A DNA stretch of 64,000 nucleotides from assembly GCA_965117025.1 (NCBI GenBank), contig OZ220746.1:1240001-1304000 (forward strand), given 5' to 3'. The translations under genes and the position numbers were made by a program. This DNA is from VXPQ01 sp965117025 (GTDB lineage: Bacteria > Bacteroidota > Rhodothermia > Rhodothermales > VXPQ01). Under the pieces are notes generated by a model. It saw only the letters and a list, made by a program, of their open reading frames with translations, was not told the DNA's origin and searched no databases. Of this stretch, positions 17,437 through 26,004 are shown in pieces. Position 1 is the first letter of the stretch. Each line of letters starts with the position of its first letter.

Positions 17437-18828
17437 TCATGACTCACTTCGGACAACTGCATCGCGGACCGGAACATGCGGCCTGCCCACACTAAAATAA
17501 TCGAATCCGATTTCCGCCATGCGTTTCGGGTCGTAGACGTTGCGGCCATCGAAAATGACCGGTTGCTTCAGACATTCCTTCATTCTTTCGAAATCGGGAC
17601 GCCTGAACTCATGCCATTCGGTGCATACGACAAGGGCATCGGCGCCCAGAAGCACCTCGTACATATCCCGCGAGTATTGCACAGCGTCGCCCAGAGTTTG
17701 CCGCGCCGCATCTATAGCTTCCGGATCGAATGCCCGAACATGCGCACCGTCGGCAAGCAGTTTGCGGATCACTACATGCGATGGCGCCTCGCGCACATCG
17801 TCGGTATTCGGCTTGAACGAAAGCCCCCAGACCGCGATCGTCCGGCCGGCAAGCGCGTCTCCGGATGAGAGCCCATCTTTACCCTTTGCAAAATACGTGC
17901 GCACGAGCTCTGCGGGGATGCCACGCTGGCGCTCATTCACCTGTGTCACTGCGCGCAAGATGCGAAAATCATACGAATGTTCTTCCGCGGTATGATGTAA
18001 CGCGTGAATGTCCTTGGGAAAACAACTCCCTCCGAACCCGATTCCAGCATACAAAAAGTGCTTCCCGATGCGGTTGTCCGCACCAATCCCGGCACGAATA
18101 TGATCGACGTTGGCGCCAACCCGCTCGCACAGATTCGCAATTTCATTCATAAACGTGATCTTGGTCGCAAGAAAAGCATTTGCCGCATATTTTGTCAGTT
18201 CCGCCGAACGTTCGTCCATCACCATAATGGGATTGCCCTGGCGCACAAAGGGTTCGTAGATCAGAACCAGTGTCTCGGCCGCTTTTTGGGACGATGTACC
18301 GATCACCACACGATCAGGCTTCATAAAATCCTCAACCGCTGCGCCTTCGCGCAAAAACTCCGGGTTCGACACCACATCGAAATCCAGGCCGGGGACCAAC
18401 CCTCCGGCCACAAGAGCCTCTCGTGTACGATCCGCCGTCCCGACCGGCACCGTACTCTTGTTCACAATGATCTTGTACGTGCGAGACGAAGCCTTGCGAA
18501 GCAATGTGGCGATATCGGCCGCTACGCCGAGCACATAGGAAAGATCGGCAGAGCCGTCTTCATTCGGAGGGGTCGGAAGGGCCATGAAAATCACGTCGCA
18601 TCCGTACACCGCCTCTTCAAGGTCCAGTGTAAAGCGAAGCCGCCCCTCACGAATGTTCCGTTCAAAAAAGATCTCCAGACCGGGTTCGAAAATCGTAATG
18701 CGCCCCGCACGGAGCTGCGCCACCTTCTGCGCATCGACATCCACACAAATGACGTCGTTACCCATCTCTGCAAAACACGTACCTGTTACCAGGCCCACAT
18801 ACCCCGTACCGATGACTCCAAGTTTCAC
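17437..18828 (-). CDS. ugd: UDP-glucose 6-dehydrogenase
   Basis: A 463-residue NAD-dependent enzyme oxidising UDP-glucose to UDP-glucuronate. It has a Rossmann motif IGTGYVGLVTGTCFAEMG (residues 5-22), MALPTPPNEDG, the catalytic Cys in IGFGGSCFPKDIHAL (about 265) and a C-terminal UDP-binding domain (GLSFKPNTDDVREAP). The start appears to be GTG (18826-18828), because homology begins at once with KLGVIGTGYVG. It lies 12 bases downstream of the WbpB-like gene and feeds the epimerase at 15277. Confidence 0.93.
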   Translation of the reverse strand: MKLGVIGTGYVGLVTGTCFAEMGNDVICVDVDAQKVAQLRAGRITIFEPGLEIFFERNIREGRLRFTLDLEEAVYGCDVIFMALPTPPNEDGSADLSYVLGVAADIATLLRKASSRTYKIIVNKSTVPVGTADRTREALVAGGLVPGLDFDVVSNPEFLREGAAVEDFMKPDRVVIGTSSQKAAETLVLIYEPFVRQGNPIMVMDERSAELTKYAANAFLATKITFMNEIANLCERVGANVDHIRAGIGADNRIGKHFLYAGIGFGGSCFPKDIHALHHTAEEHSYDFRILRAVTQVNERQRGIPAELVRTYFAKGKDGLSSGDALAGRTIAVWGLSFKPNTDDVREAPSHVVIRKLLADGAHVRAFDPEAIDAARQTLGDAVQYSRDMYEVLLGADALVVCTEWHEFRRPDFERMKECLKQPVIFDGRNVYDPKRMAEIGFDYFSVGRPHVPVRDAVVRSES

Positions 18829-18840
18829 TGTGTTTACCGT

Positions 18841-19824
18841 TTACCGTGTATGGGGTACTCGTTCTCGTGATTTCGGCGATTTGAAACCGGTGGACATCGG
18901 GTGGGCATCATCCGACAACACCTTCACGGGCTTGACCAAACGGATGGCGTCCACCAACTCAATCGCAGGTCGAATGTCTGCAATCCGAAAACCGTTCCCT
19001 GCAAGCGTCTCTTCGTACACCCGCGTATGCAGGTCATCGAATTGATCGGAAAACTCAACCTCTCCGCCATCGACCTCAATGGACCGGTACGTTCGCTGCA
19101 AACCCCTTACCTCATCCGGAATGTCGCGCTCGTCTATCGACAGAAACCACTGCACATCCGCGTTCTTCAGCGCCAGCAGGCCACCGGCACGCTGCGCTTC
19201 CATAATGTGAATGCGATGTCCTTCAACCCCGCCGAACAACCACATCAGCAAATCGAAAAAATGAATCCCGATGTTCATCGCGATACCGCCGGATTTTTCT
19301 TCATCGCCTTTCCATGAATATCGATACCAGGTGCCGCGTGAAGTGACATAGGTAAGACGTACACTGTGCCGGCGATCCGTTTGCTGTTGCAGCCGTGCAC
19401 GCAAGGCCAGAAGATCCGGATGCAGGCGCAACTGAAGTACGGTATACACTGTTCCGGGGTGTTCTTCTTCGAATTTCTGCAAATAATCCAGATTGGATGG
19501 CTTCAGAACAAGCGGCTTCTCGCAGAGTGCGTTGGCGCCCAGGCGTAAGGCAAGACGAATATGTGCATCATGCAAATGGTTCGGCGAACAGATGGATAGG
19601 TAATGCAGTTGCCGGGATTCTTTTTCCCGCCGAAGTTTTTCGAGATGACGATCGAACCGCTCTATCTCGGTAAAAAAAGCGGCGTCCGGAAAATACCGAT
19701 CAAGGATACCCACTGAATCGTGCGGATCTATAGCAGCCAGTAAATGGTTGCCCGTATCCTTAATGGCTTTCAAATGCCGCGGGGCGATATAACCGGCCAC
19801 GCCGGTGACAGCAAAGTTGTGCAT
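18841..19824 (-). CDS. Gfo/Idh/MocA oxidoreductase, WbpB/WlbA-like
   Basis: About 327 residues. The N-terminal Rossmann part starts MHNFAVTGVAGYIAPRHLKA, and CSPNHLHD and LCEKPLVL hold the conserved EKP lysine (about residue 98); the C-terminal domain includes NIGIHFFDLLMWLFGG. These features match the WbpB/WlbA enzymes that oxidise C3 of UDP-GlcNAc-uronate before transamination by WbpE-type DegT enzymes. The open frame extends 22 codons upstream into the GH16 gene, but homology begins at the ATG at 19822-19824. The C-terminal ~20 residues (SPKSRERVPHTR) are basic and unconserved. Confidence 0.85.
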   Translation of the reverse strand: MHNFAVTGVAGYIAPRHLKAIKDTGNHLLAAIDPHDSVGILDRYFPDAAFFTEIERFDRHLEKLRREKESRQLHYLSICSPNHLHDAHIRLALRLGANALCEKPLVLKPSNLDYLQKFEEEHPGTVYTVLQLRLHPDLLALRARLQQQTDRRHSVRLTYVTSRGTWYRYSWKGDEEKSGGIAMNIGIHFFDLLMWLFGGVEGHRIHIMEAQRAGGLLALKNADVQWFLSIDERDIPDEVRGLQRTYRSIEVDGGEVEFSDQFDDLHTRVYEETLAGNGFRIADIRPAIELVDAIRLVKPVKVLSDDAHPMSTGFKSPKSRERVPHTR

Positions 19825-19861
19825 AAAAGTGCAGGGGGAACGAAAAACCGGAACACGTGCA

Positions 19862-20713
19862 TCAGGAGTCGCATCCGTACACGCGTACATAATCGACCTG
19901 CAGGCGCTGGGGCCAAATGTCGGGATCTACCCCCTGTTGCCCGCCCCAGGTCCCGCCCACGGCAATGTTGAAAATCAAATGGAACGGGTGATCAAACGGC
20001 CAGTGCCGGTCATCGGCCTGCGAATTGGTCAAGCGTTCGTTGCGAAACGTAAAATACTGCGTTTCATTGACATAGCCTCGTATCTCCGAAGGCGTCCATT
20101 CCACTGCATATACATTGAATTCCGAACGAGCCGTCGACACCGTGATGGAAGCGCCCCGGTGTGTACCCTTCGTATGATTGTATGCATCCGTATGCACCGT
20201 GGAATGCACCTGGTCCGGATTGAACCCCACATGCTCCATGATGTCGATCTCGCCGGCTCGGGGCCACCCTCCATATTTTTGCAGATCCGGCAGCATCCAT
20301 ATGGCGGGCCATGTCCCCCTGCCGGACGGCAGAATGGCGCGGGCCTCGAACCGGCCGTAGGTCCATTCCGCTCTCGAAAGCAGACGGGTGGAAGTGTACT
20401 CGCTGCCCTCCCAGGATTCCTTGTGCGCTTCGATGATCAGGTTCCCGTTCTCGACCCGGGCATTCTGCGAACGTGACGAGGTATAATACTGCAGTTCCTC
20501 ATTGCCCCATCCGTGGCCTCCTGTGTCATAGCGCCACTTCGAGGCGTTCGGGAGACCGTCCTCATCGAATTCGTCGCCCCATACCAGATCGCCTATTTCG
20601 CAAACGCGTAACTCGGGAAGAGGCTCGGGCTCTTCTTCCGACATGGCGCATGCACTACTCATACACACGAGGACCGGCAAAAACAAACAGGGTATGTGCC
20701 TGGTACGAATCAC
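19862..20713 (-). CDS. Glycoside hydrolase family 16 beta-glucanase-like lipoprotein
   Basis: A 283-residue secreted glycanase. The hydrophobic N-terminus ends in MSSAC (Cys22), an imperfect lipobox, then an acidic linker (EEEPEPLPE). The GH16 jelly roll follows, with WGDEFDEDGLP, the catalytic motif GEIDIMEHVG (nucleophile and acid Glu, about 155-164) and WTPSEIRGYV. The family cleaves beta-1,3- or 1,3-1,4-glucans, agar, carrageenan or related polymers; laminarinase-type is the closest by eye. The start is GTG, overlapping the fucose-synthase stop (GTGA, 20710-20713), so the two are co-transcribed. A glycanase inside a polysaccharide-precursor operon suggests trimming or releasing the cell's own polymer. 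Confidence 0.9.
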   Translation of the reverse strand: MIRTRHIPCLFLPVLVCMSSACAMSEEEPEPLPELRVCEIGDLVWGDEFDEDGLPNASKWRYDTGGHGWGNEELQYYTSSRSQNARVENGNLIIEAHKESWEGSEYTSTRLLSRAEWTYGRFEARAILPSGRGTWPAIWMLPDLQKYGGWPRAGEIDIMEHVGFNPDQVHSTVHTDAYNHTKGTHRGASITVSTARSEFNVYAVEWTPSEIRGYVNETQYFTFRNERLTNSQADDRHWPFDHPFHLIFNIAVGGTWGGQQGVDPDIWPQRLQVDYVRVYGCDS

Positions 20714-21690
20714 GCTTCCACTTCTTTCAATTCATTAGCCAGATACCAGGCATAGGTTTTCGAAAACCCGGCCCGTATAGAAGTCCGGGCACTCCAGCCA
20801 AGATTTTTCATCCGGGAAACATCCATGAGTTTACGCGGCGTACCGTCCGGCCGGGTCGTGTCGTAGCGTATAGTGCTCTCGCTGCCCACAACATCCCGGA
20901 TGATTTCAGCCAATTCTGTGATGGAGATATCCTCCCCAACGCCTACGTTAAGCATACCGTCGCCTGCCATTGCATACAACCTGTCTGCTGACAGGCCCAG
21001 TACGAAGACAATCGCATCCGCCAGATCGTCCACATACATGAATTCGCGGCGCGGCATCCCGGTCCCCCACAGCGTCACCGGCGCATCCGGGGCTCCAACG
21101 CGCTTCGCCTCATGAAATCTTCGCAACAAAGCAGCCGGAACATGCGAGGTCTCCGGATCGAAATTGTCATTCGGACCGTACAAATTTGTGGGCATTAACG
21201 TAACGAAATCATCCCCGTATTGCTTCCGATACGCCTCGCATGTTCTGGCGCCGGCGATCTTCGCCACCGCGTACCATTGGTTTGTGGGTTCAAGAGGTCC
21301 CGTCAGCATACACTCCTCCGGCATGGGTTGTGGGGCATGCTTCGGATAAATGCACGAACTTCCAAGAAAAACAAGCCGCCGTACGCCGTATTTGTGCGCA
21401 GAGCGAATCACATTCGACTGAATGGCAATGTTGTCGGAGATAAAATCCGCCGGATATTGATCGTTCGCCAGAATGCCGCCGACCACCGCGGCTGCAAGCA
21501 CCACAAAACCCGGGCGCTCCTGCTCGAAAAACACATCAACAGCTCCTTGATCGAGCAAATCAAGTTCGTCTCGCGTACGCAGCAACAACGGGTGACAGCC
21601 ATCAGCCTGAAGACGACGTACGACCGCCGAACCGACCAGGCCGCCATGGCCTGCGACGAAAACAGGAATTCCAGCTTCGTTCAAAGACAC
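20710..21690 (-). CDS. fcl: GDP-L-fucose synthase
   Basis: A 326-residue SDR enzyme with combined epimerase and reductase activity, converting GDP-4-keto-6-deoxymannose to GDP-L-fucose. Visible are VAGHGGLVGSAVVRRL (about 11-26), LGSSCIYPKHAPQPMPE with the catalytic Ser/Cys, NQWYAVAKIAGARTCEAY with Tyr and Lys (about 138), and MPTNLYGPNDNFD. The start is probably GTG (21688-21690), as no ATG precedes the conserved N-terminus. It is the first gene of the minus-strand sugar-nucleotide run and is divergent from manC, 171 bases away. Confidence 0.93.
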   Translation of the reverse strand: MSLNEAGIPVFVAGHGGLVGSAVVRRLQADGCHPLLLRTRDELDLLDQGAVDVFFEQERPGFVVLAAAVVGGILANDQYPADFISDNIAIQSNVIRSAHKYGVRRLVFLGSSCIYPKHAPQPMPEECMLTGPLEPTNQWYAVAKIAGARTCEAYRKQYGDDFVTLMPTNLYGPNDNFDPETSHVPAALLRRFHEAKRVGAPDAPVTLWGTGMPRREFMYVDDLADAIVFVLGLSADRLYAMAGDGMLNVGVGEDISITELAEIIRDVVGSESTIRYDTTRPDGTPRKLMDVSRMKNLGWSARTSIRAGFSKTYAWYLANELKEVEA

Positions 21691-21805
21691 GATCCAGACA
21701 ATTGATTGCTATTCATTACCCATTGGACATCCCTGATTCCGGAACATCATCCGTCGCAGGTATTATGCGCAGAAGCCCGACTTGCTCCCGAAACCCCGCA
21801 TAATT

Positions 21806-21849
21806 TTAAGGATACTCTGACCAAAACCGCTTCGCTTGGCGGTTCCTTA
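21806..21849 (+). repeat. Dispersed intergenic repeat copy upstream of manC
   Basis: The 31 bases 21806-21836 match 60826-60856 with three differences, and similarity continues for about ten more bases. The copy contains a hairpin, AACCGC (21825-21830) with GCGGTT (21839-21844). It lies 13-57 bases before the chosen manC ATG. The CTG at 21817 is in frame with manC, preceded at SD-like spacing by AAGGA, so a CTG-initiated longer ManC is formally possible. Confidence 0.7.
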
Positions 21850-21861
21850 GCCCCTCCTTCC

Positions 21862-22959
21862 ATGGCTCAATTTCATCCGGATATGGCATACGCCGTAATC
21901 ATGGCGGGCGGAATCGGTAGTCGATTCTGGCCGCAAAGCCGCGAGAACAATCCCAAGCAATTTCTGGCGATCCACGGCGGAGATACGCTGATCCGCAATA
22001 CCATGTCCCGCTTGCGAGGCATCATCCCGGACGAGAACGTTTTTGTCGTCACGCATAGCCGGTACGTCGATCAGACACAGGAACAACTTCCCACCGTTCC
22101 CGCGGAAAACATCCTTGCCGAGCCTGTTGCACGCAACACGGGGCCATGCATTGCGCTTGCTGCCATAAAGTTGCTCGCGCGGGATCCCGACGCCATCATG
22201 ATCGTCTTGCCGGCCGACCATGTCATCCGCAACACCAAGCGGTTTCACAAGGCGCTTCGCACCGCCATCGACAAGGCGCAGGAAAAAGACACCCTCGTTA
22301 CGATCGGTATAGAACCTACCCATCCCGAAACGGGGTACGGATACGTGCAATACGAGGGGCAAGTCGATCGTGACCGAAAAACGCCGGAAGCTCTGCCTGT
22401 CCGGACCTTTGCGGAAAAACCCGACATCGAAACCGCCGAACGCTTTCTGGATTCCGGAGATTTTCTCTGGAATAGCGGAATTTTTGTGTGGCGCGCCGAT
22501 TCCATCCTGAACGCTATACAACACCATCTGCCGAAGGTCTTCCGGGCTTTCACCCCGCTACGGGATGCGTTCGGCACCGCGCAGGAAACCAAAGCCATCT
22601 CGGAAGCTTATGCCAAAAGCCCCACTATTTCGATCGATTACGGGGTCATGGAGCGGGCAGACAAAGTGTTTGTAGTGCCCGCCTCATTCGGTTGGAGTGA
22701 CGTCGGCGACTGGGCAGCAGTATATGCGCTTCGCAAGAAAGACAAACAGGGCAATACGCTCAAGGGAAACGTGATTCTGAACGATTCGAGCAGGTGCCTG
22801 ATTGACGCCAACGAGCGACTCGTCGTGCTGATAGGTATGCACGACACGATCGTGGTCGACACGGAAGACGCTCTGCTGATCTGCAACCGGGAAAGCGCCC
22901 AACAGGTCAAAAATATTGTGGATTACCTGCATGCGCACCGGCTTGAGGACTACTTTTGA
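21862..22959 (+). CDS. manC: Mannose-1-phosphate guanylyltransferase
   Basis: About 365 residues, the single-domain GDP-mannose pyrophosphorylase without the fused isomerase domain. It transfers GMP from GTP to mannose-1-phosphate. The pyrophosphorylase signature is VIMAGGIGSRFWPQSRENNPKQ (split here; residues about 13-34). NTGPCIALAAIKL, LPADHVI, ETGYGYVQYE, FAEKPDIETAERFL, NSGIFVWRAD and FGWSDVGDW complete the family motifs. The frame is open to 21706, but ATG 21862 or 21883 fits the family start. It feeds gmd and fcl on the opposite strand and is followed by an intrinsic terminator. Confidence 0.92.
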   Translation: MAQFHPDMAYAVIMAGGIGSRFWPQSRENNPKQFLAIHGGDTLIRNTMSRLRGIIPDENVFVVTHSRYVDQTQEQLPTVPAENILAEPVARNTGPCIALAAIKLLARDPDAIMIVLPADHVIRNTKRFHKALRTAIDKAQEKDTLVTIGIEPTHPETGYGYVQYEGQVDRDRKTPEALPVRTFAEKPDIETAERFLDSGDFLWNSGIFVWRADSILNAIQHHLPKVFRAFTPLRDAFGTAQETKAISEAYAKSPTISIDYGVMERADKVFVVPASFGWSDVGDWAAVYALRKKDKQGNTLKGNVILNDSSRCLIDANERLVVLIGMHDTIVVDTEDALLICNRESAQQVKNIVDYLHAHRLEDYF

Positions 22960-23032
22960 GCCAGGGCGACGAAATAAACCCGCCCTCTACTATTCTTCAT
23001 CACTTCTTTGTCAGTGCACGAAACCTGACTAT

Positions 23033-23067
23033 AACCTGCACGTATTGCTGGGTTGGGCAGGTTTTTT
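23033..23067 (+). terminator. Intrinsic terminator after manC
   Basis: AACCTGC (23033-23039) pairs with GCAGGTT (23057-23063) around a 17-base loop and runs straight into six T's (23062-23067). It lies 73 bases after the manC stop and 35 bases before the TolC gene, so it should separate the two transcripts. Confidence 0.65.
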
Positions 23068-23102
23068 GTCAACACCAGCCGACTGGGAGGGCCGGTAACG
23101 CC

Positions 23103-24710
23103 ATGTCCAATATTCGTCTCTCTATTCTGAGCGCAGGTGTACTATTCGCCAGCTGTCTTACGCTCACCTCAACAACGCTCGCACAGAATACTCCGGAGGG
23201 TACGCAAGAACCGCTCACGCTGACACTCGATGAAGCGCTCCAGATTGCTCTGGTTCATAACTATGCGGTGCGGCTCGAGCGCCTTAATGTCGAGCAGGCT
23301 TCCGCGCAGGTTCGCGAAGCCTGGGGCGAAGCATGGCCTCTTATCGACGTAACGTCCAGTTATACGCGTAACCTGAAAAGCGCCAATCCCTTTGCAGGTT
23401 CGGAAGCGGGAGGGTTGTTCAGTTCGTTCGGTTTTATTGACTGGTTATCGTTTAACGAACGGGCGCGCACAGACACTGATACGGAAACTGCGCCCATTGA
23501 TTTCGACGAATTCATAGACAGACAGGAGGACGGACTGGACGCTATCGGGGCCGGTTTTGGGGGGGACGCCAATCCCTTTGCGGTGCCCAACGAATTTCTG
23601 AACAGCATCTCCCTCAGCCAAACGATTTTCTCTGCCGACGTCTTTGTCGGAATCCGGGGGGCAAGATATTACAAAGATCTGACCGACGAAGTCCTGAACC
23701 GGCAGCGGCAAATCGTTCTCCACGAGGTGCGGGAGGCATTCTATCAGGCGCTGTTATCCCTGAAACAGGTGGAAGTCGTTCGTATGAGCGTTGAGCGCAC
23801 GCAGCTCACGCTCGACGAAACGATCCGGCGAGTAAGCCAGGGTCTGGCGCCGAAATTCCAGCGCCTGACGGCAGAAGTGGAGCTTGCCAATCTGGAGACG
23901 CAACAGGTCGAGGCCGCCGGCCTCGCAGCGCAAGCAATCGACAACCTCAAGATGCAGATCGGTATTCCGGTTGACCAGCCGATACGGCTGCGAGGCAATC
24001 TGGAAACCGAAGAGCGGGGGCGCTTCCTGACCGTGTCGGCGGAAAACGCCGTCGACATGGCGCTGGCGCATCGACCGGACCTCGAACAGGCGCGTCTTGC
24101 AATCGAATTACAGCGAGTGGACCGCCGTTTGGCCATGACACAGTATATGCCACAACTCAGTGCTGTCGCCAATATCAGTTACATAGGCCGGGTGCCGGAC
24201 GATCGCACACGCATCGTTACGGAAAACAGGGACGACTTCATATACCGCCGCGAGTCCATCGATTTTTTCTCGCAGAGCTACTGGAATCCCGCCATCAGCG
24301 CCGGCGTCCGGCTCACCTGGAATATCTTCAATGGATTCCGCACAGCGGCCCGGGTGCAACAACGAAGCATTGCACTGCATCAGGCCGAACTGCAATATGA
24401 CCAGACCCGGCAACAGGTACGTATGGAGGTACAGGGCGCCTTGCGGGATCTCGAAGCCGCGCAGCAACGGATTCTGGCGCAGGAACAGAACGTTCAGCGA
24501 GCGGAACTGAATTATGAATACGCGCGCGCGAGACTCGCGGAAGGCATCGCCTCATCGGTCGAGGAACGCAATGCTTCCGAACAGTTGGACCAGAGTCGCC
24601 TCAATCGGCTCCGCGCCCTGTACGACTATCTCATAGCCCAGAGCGCTCTGGAAACGTCCATGGGCATGACGCAGTGGAGTGCCGGGGAACCCCGCCTTAC
24701 GAGCAAATAA
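23103..24710 (+). CDS. TolC-family outer-membrane efflux protein
   Basis: 535 residues from the ATG that begins a good signal peptide (MSNIRLSILSAGVLF, cleavage after TTLAQ). The frame is open further upstream but crosses the terminator. The body shows two tandem outer-membrane-efflux repeats with long coiled coils: LTLTLDEALQIALVHNYAVRL (in part) near 42, and the second repeat from about 320 (VDMALAHRPDLEQARLAIELQ, in part). The proximal VRLTWNIFNGFRTAARVQQ motif is near 405. It should form the trimeric channel for the adaptor and RND pump that follow. GGAGGG lies about 11 bases before the ATG. Confidence 0.92.
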   Translation: MSNIRLSILSAGVLFASCLTLTSTTLAQNTPEGTQEPLTLTLDEALQIALVHNYAVRLERLNVEQASAQVREAWGEAWPLIDVTSSYTRNLKSANPFAGSEAGGLFSSFGFIDWLSFNERARTDTDTETAPIDFDEFIDRQEDGLDAIGAGFGGDANPFAVPNEFLNSISLSQTIFSADVFVGIRGARYYKDLTDEVLNRQRQIVLHEVREAFYQALLSLKQVEVVRMSVERTQLTLDETIRRVSQGLAPKFQRLTAEVELANLETQQVEAAGLAAQAIDNLKMQIGIPVDQPIRLRGNLETEERGRFLTVSAENAVDMALAHRPDLEQARLAIELQRVDRRLAMTQYMPQLSAVANISYIGRVPDDRTRIVTENRDDFIYRRESIDFFSQSYWNPAISAGVRLTWNIFNGFRTAARVQQRSIALHQAELQYDQTRQQVRMEVQGALRDLEAAQQRILAQEQNVQRAELNYEYARARLAEGIASSVEERNASEQLDQSRLNRLRALYDYLIAQSALETSMGMTQWSAGEPRLTSK

Positions 24711-24731
24711 TCTCTTCCTTTATTGGATCTC

Positions 24732-25943
24732 ATGACTCCGTCCGATTATCGATTCCGGATACCCAGGCGCAGCGGTCTTGTGCGGAATATCCTTGCTGCA
24801 GGGCTATGTGCTATCGGCGCCGCAATGTTCCTTGCAGGCTGTGGAACAGAACCTCCGAATGGCGCCCGTAGCGCACCCGCCGTGGCCGAAGAACAAGGGC
24901 GTGTAATCCGTGTCGAAACTCTTGTGCTCGAACCCACCGTATTTCGGGATATCATTCAGCTCACCGGATCGGTCGAAGCGTTCGACGATGCGCGTTTATC
25001 GGCGCAAACAAGCGGTACGGTGATCACGGTCGAACCCCTCGGAACCTACGTCCGCAACGAGGGAATCGTCGCCCAAATCAATCCGTCGGTGTCGGAATCG
25101 GCTGTTTCGCAAGCCAGCGCTATTGTCGAAGCCGCCGAGGCGCAATTCGGACTCGCCCGGGAGAACCTGACACGCAACGAACCGCTTTTCGCCGACTCGG
25201 TCATCAGCGCCATCGAGTGGGAAAGTGTACAGGCGCAGTACAATCAATCCAGGGCAAACCTTGCGCAGGCTGAAGCCGCCCTGGAACAAGCCCGCACCAC
25301 GCTGGCGCAAACCCGGGTCGTGGCGCCGTTCGGCGGTACCGTCGAAGAGCACTTTGTCGAACCCGGCGAACAGGTCACACCCGGTATGGCGGTGGCCCGC
25401 CTCATCAACACCCGCCGCGTCAAAGTCGTTTCGGGCGTGCCCGAGCGGTATGCCGCGGACATCCTGTCCGGCACCCCCGTTCAAATCAGCTTCGAGGCGT
25501 ACCGGGGCAGCCGCGTCGAGGGTCTGGTATCATTTGTCGGACGCGCCGTCGATCCGCAAAGCCGCACCTTCCCGATCGAGATCGTTATCAACAATCCGGA
25601 CGGAACCATTAAACCGGAAATGGTAGCGCGCGTCGAGGTCACGCGGGAGATGATCGAGGATGCGCTGGTTGTGCCGCGCGCCGCAGTCATCCGTACCGAG
25701 AACGGCCATATCGCCTACCTGATCGAAAACCGGGATGGAATACCGACTGCGGTACAGCGGAATTTCGTGCCGGGACCTGATTTTGGAGCATACGTCGTGG
25801 CCACGAACCTTCAGCCCGGCGATGAGGTGATCGTTCTCGGACAATCGAGAGTCACCGACGGAGACAGGGTCGAGATAGCAACCCGGCATTCCACATCCCG
25901 GGACATGTCTATAGAGCAGCCGGAAGTACCGATGGACCGGTAA
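24732..25943 (+). CDS. RND efflux periplasmic adaptor (membrane fusion protein)
   Basis: 403 residues from ATG 24732; a TTG three codons earlier is possible. A hydrophobic N-terminus ends in FLAGC (lipobox Cys near residue 36), so it is a lipid-anchored adaptor. The HlyD/AcrA pattern follows: a lipoyl half-motif (LTGSVEAFDDARLSAQTSG, about 77), a coiled-coil hairpin (about 115-190), the second lipoyl half (VVAPFGGTVEEHFVEPGEQV), a beta-barrel (VEGLVSFVGRAVDPQSRTF) and a membrane-proximal domain. It bridges the TolC channel and the RND pump, lying 21 bases after the first and 61 before the second. Confidence 0.92.
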   Translation: MTPSDYRFRIPRRSGLVRNILAAGLCAIGAAMFLAGCGTEPPNGARSAPAVAEEQGRVIRVETLVLEPTVFRDIIQLTGSVEAFDDARLSAQTSGTVITVEPLGTYVRNEGIVAQINPSVSESAVSQASAIVEAAEAQFGLARENLTRNEPLFADSVISAIEWESVQAQYNQSRANLAQAEAALEQARTTLAQTRVVAPFGGTVEEHFVEPGEQVTPGMAVARLINTRRVKVVSGVPERYAADILSGTPVQISFEAYRGSRVEGLVSFVGRAVDPQSRTFPIEIVINNPDGTIKPEMVARVEVTREMIEDALVVPRAAVIRTENGHIAYLIENRDGIPTAVQRNFVPGPDFGAYVVATNLQPGDEVIVLGQSRVTDGDRVEIATRHSTSRDMSIEQPEVPMDR

Positions 25944-26004
25944 AGGATCTGCTGCGCACATTCCCCGCCTGCCGGTCCAATCTCCAAATGCTACCTATCG
26001 AGTT

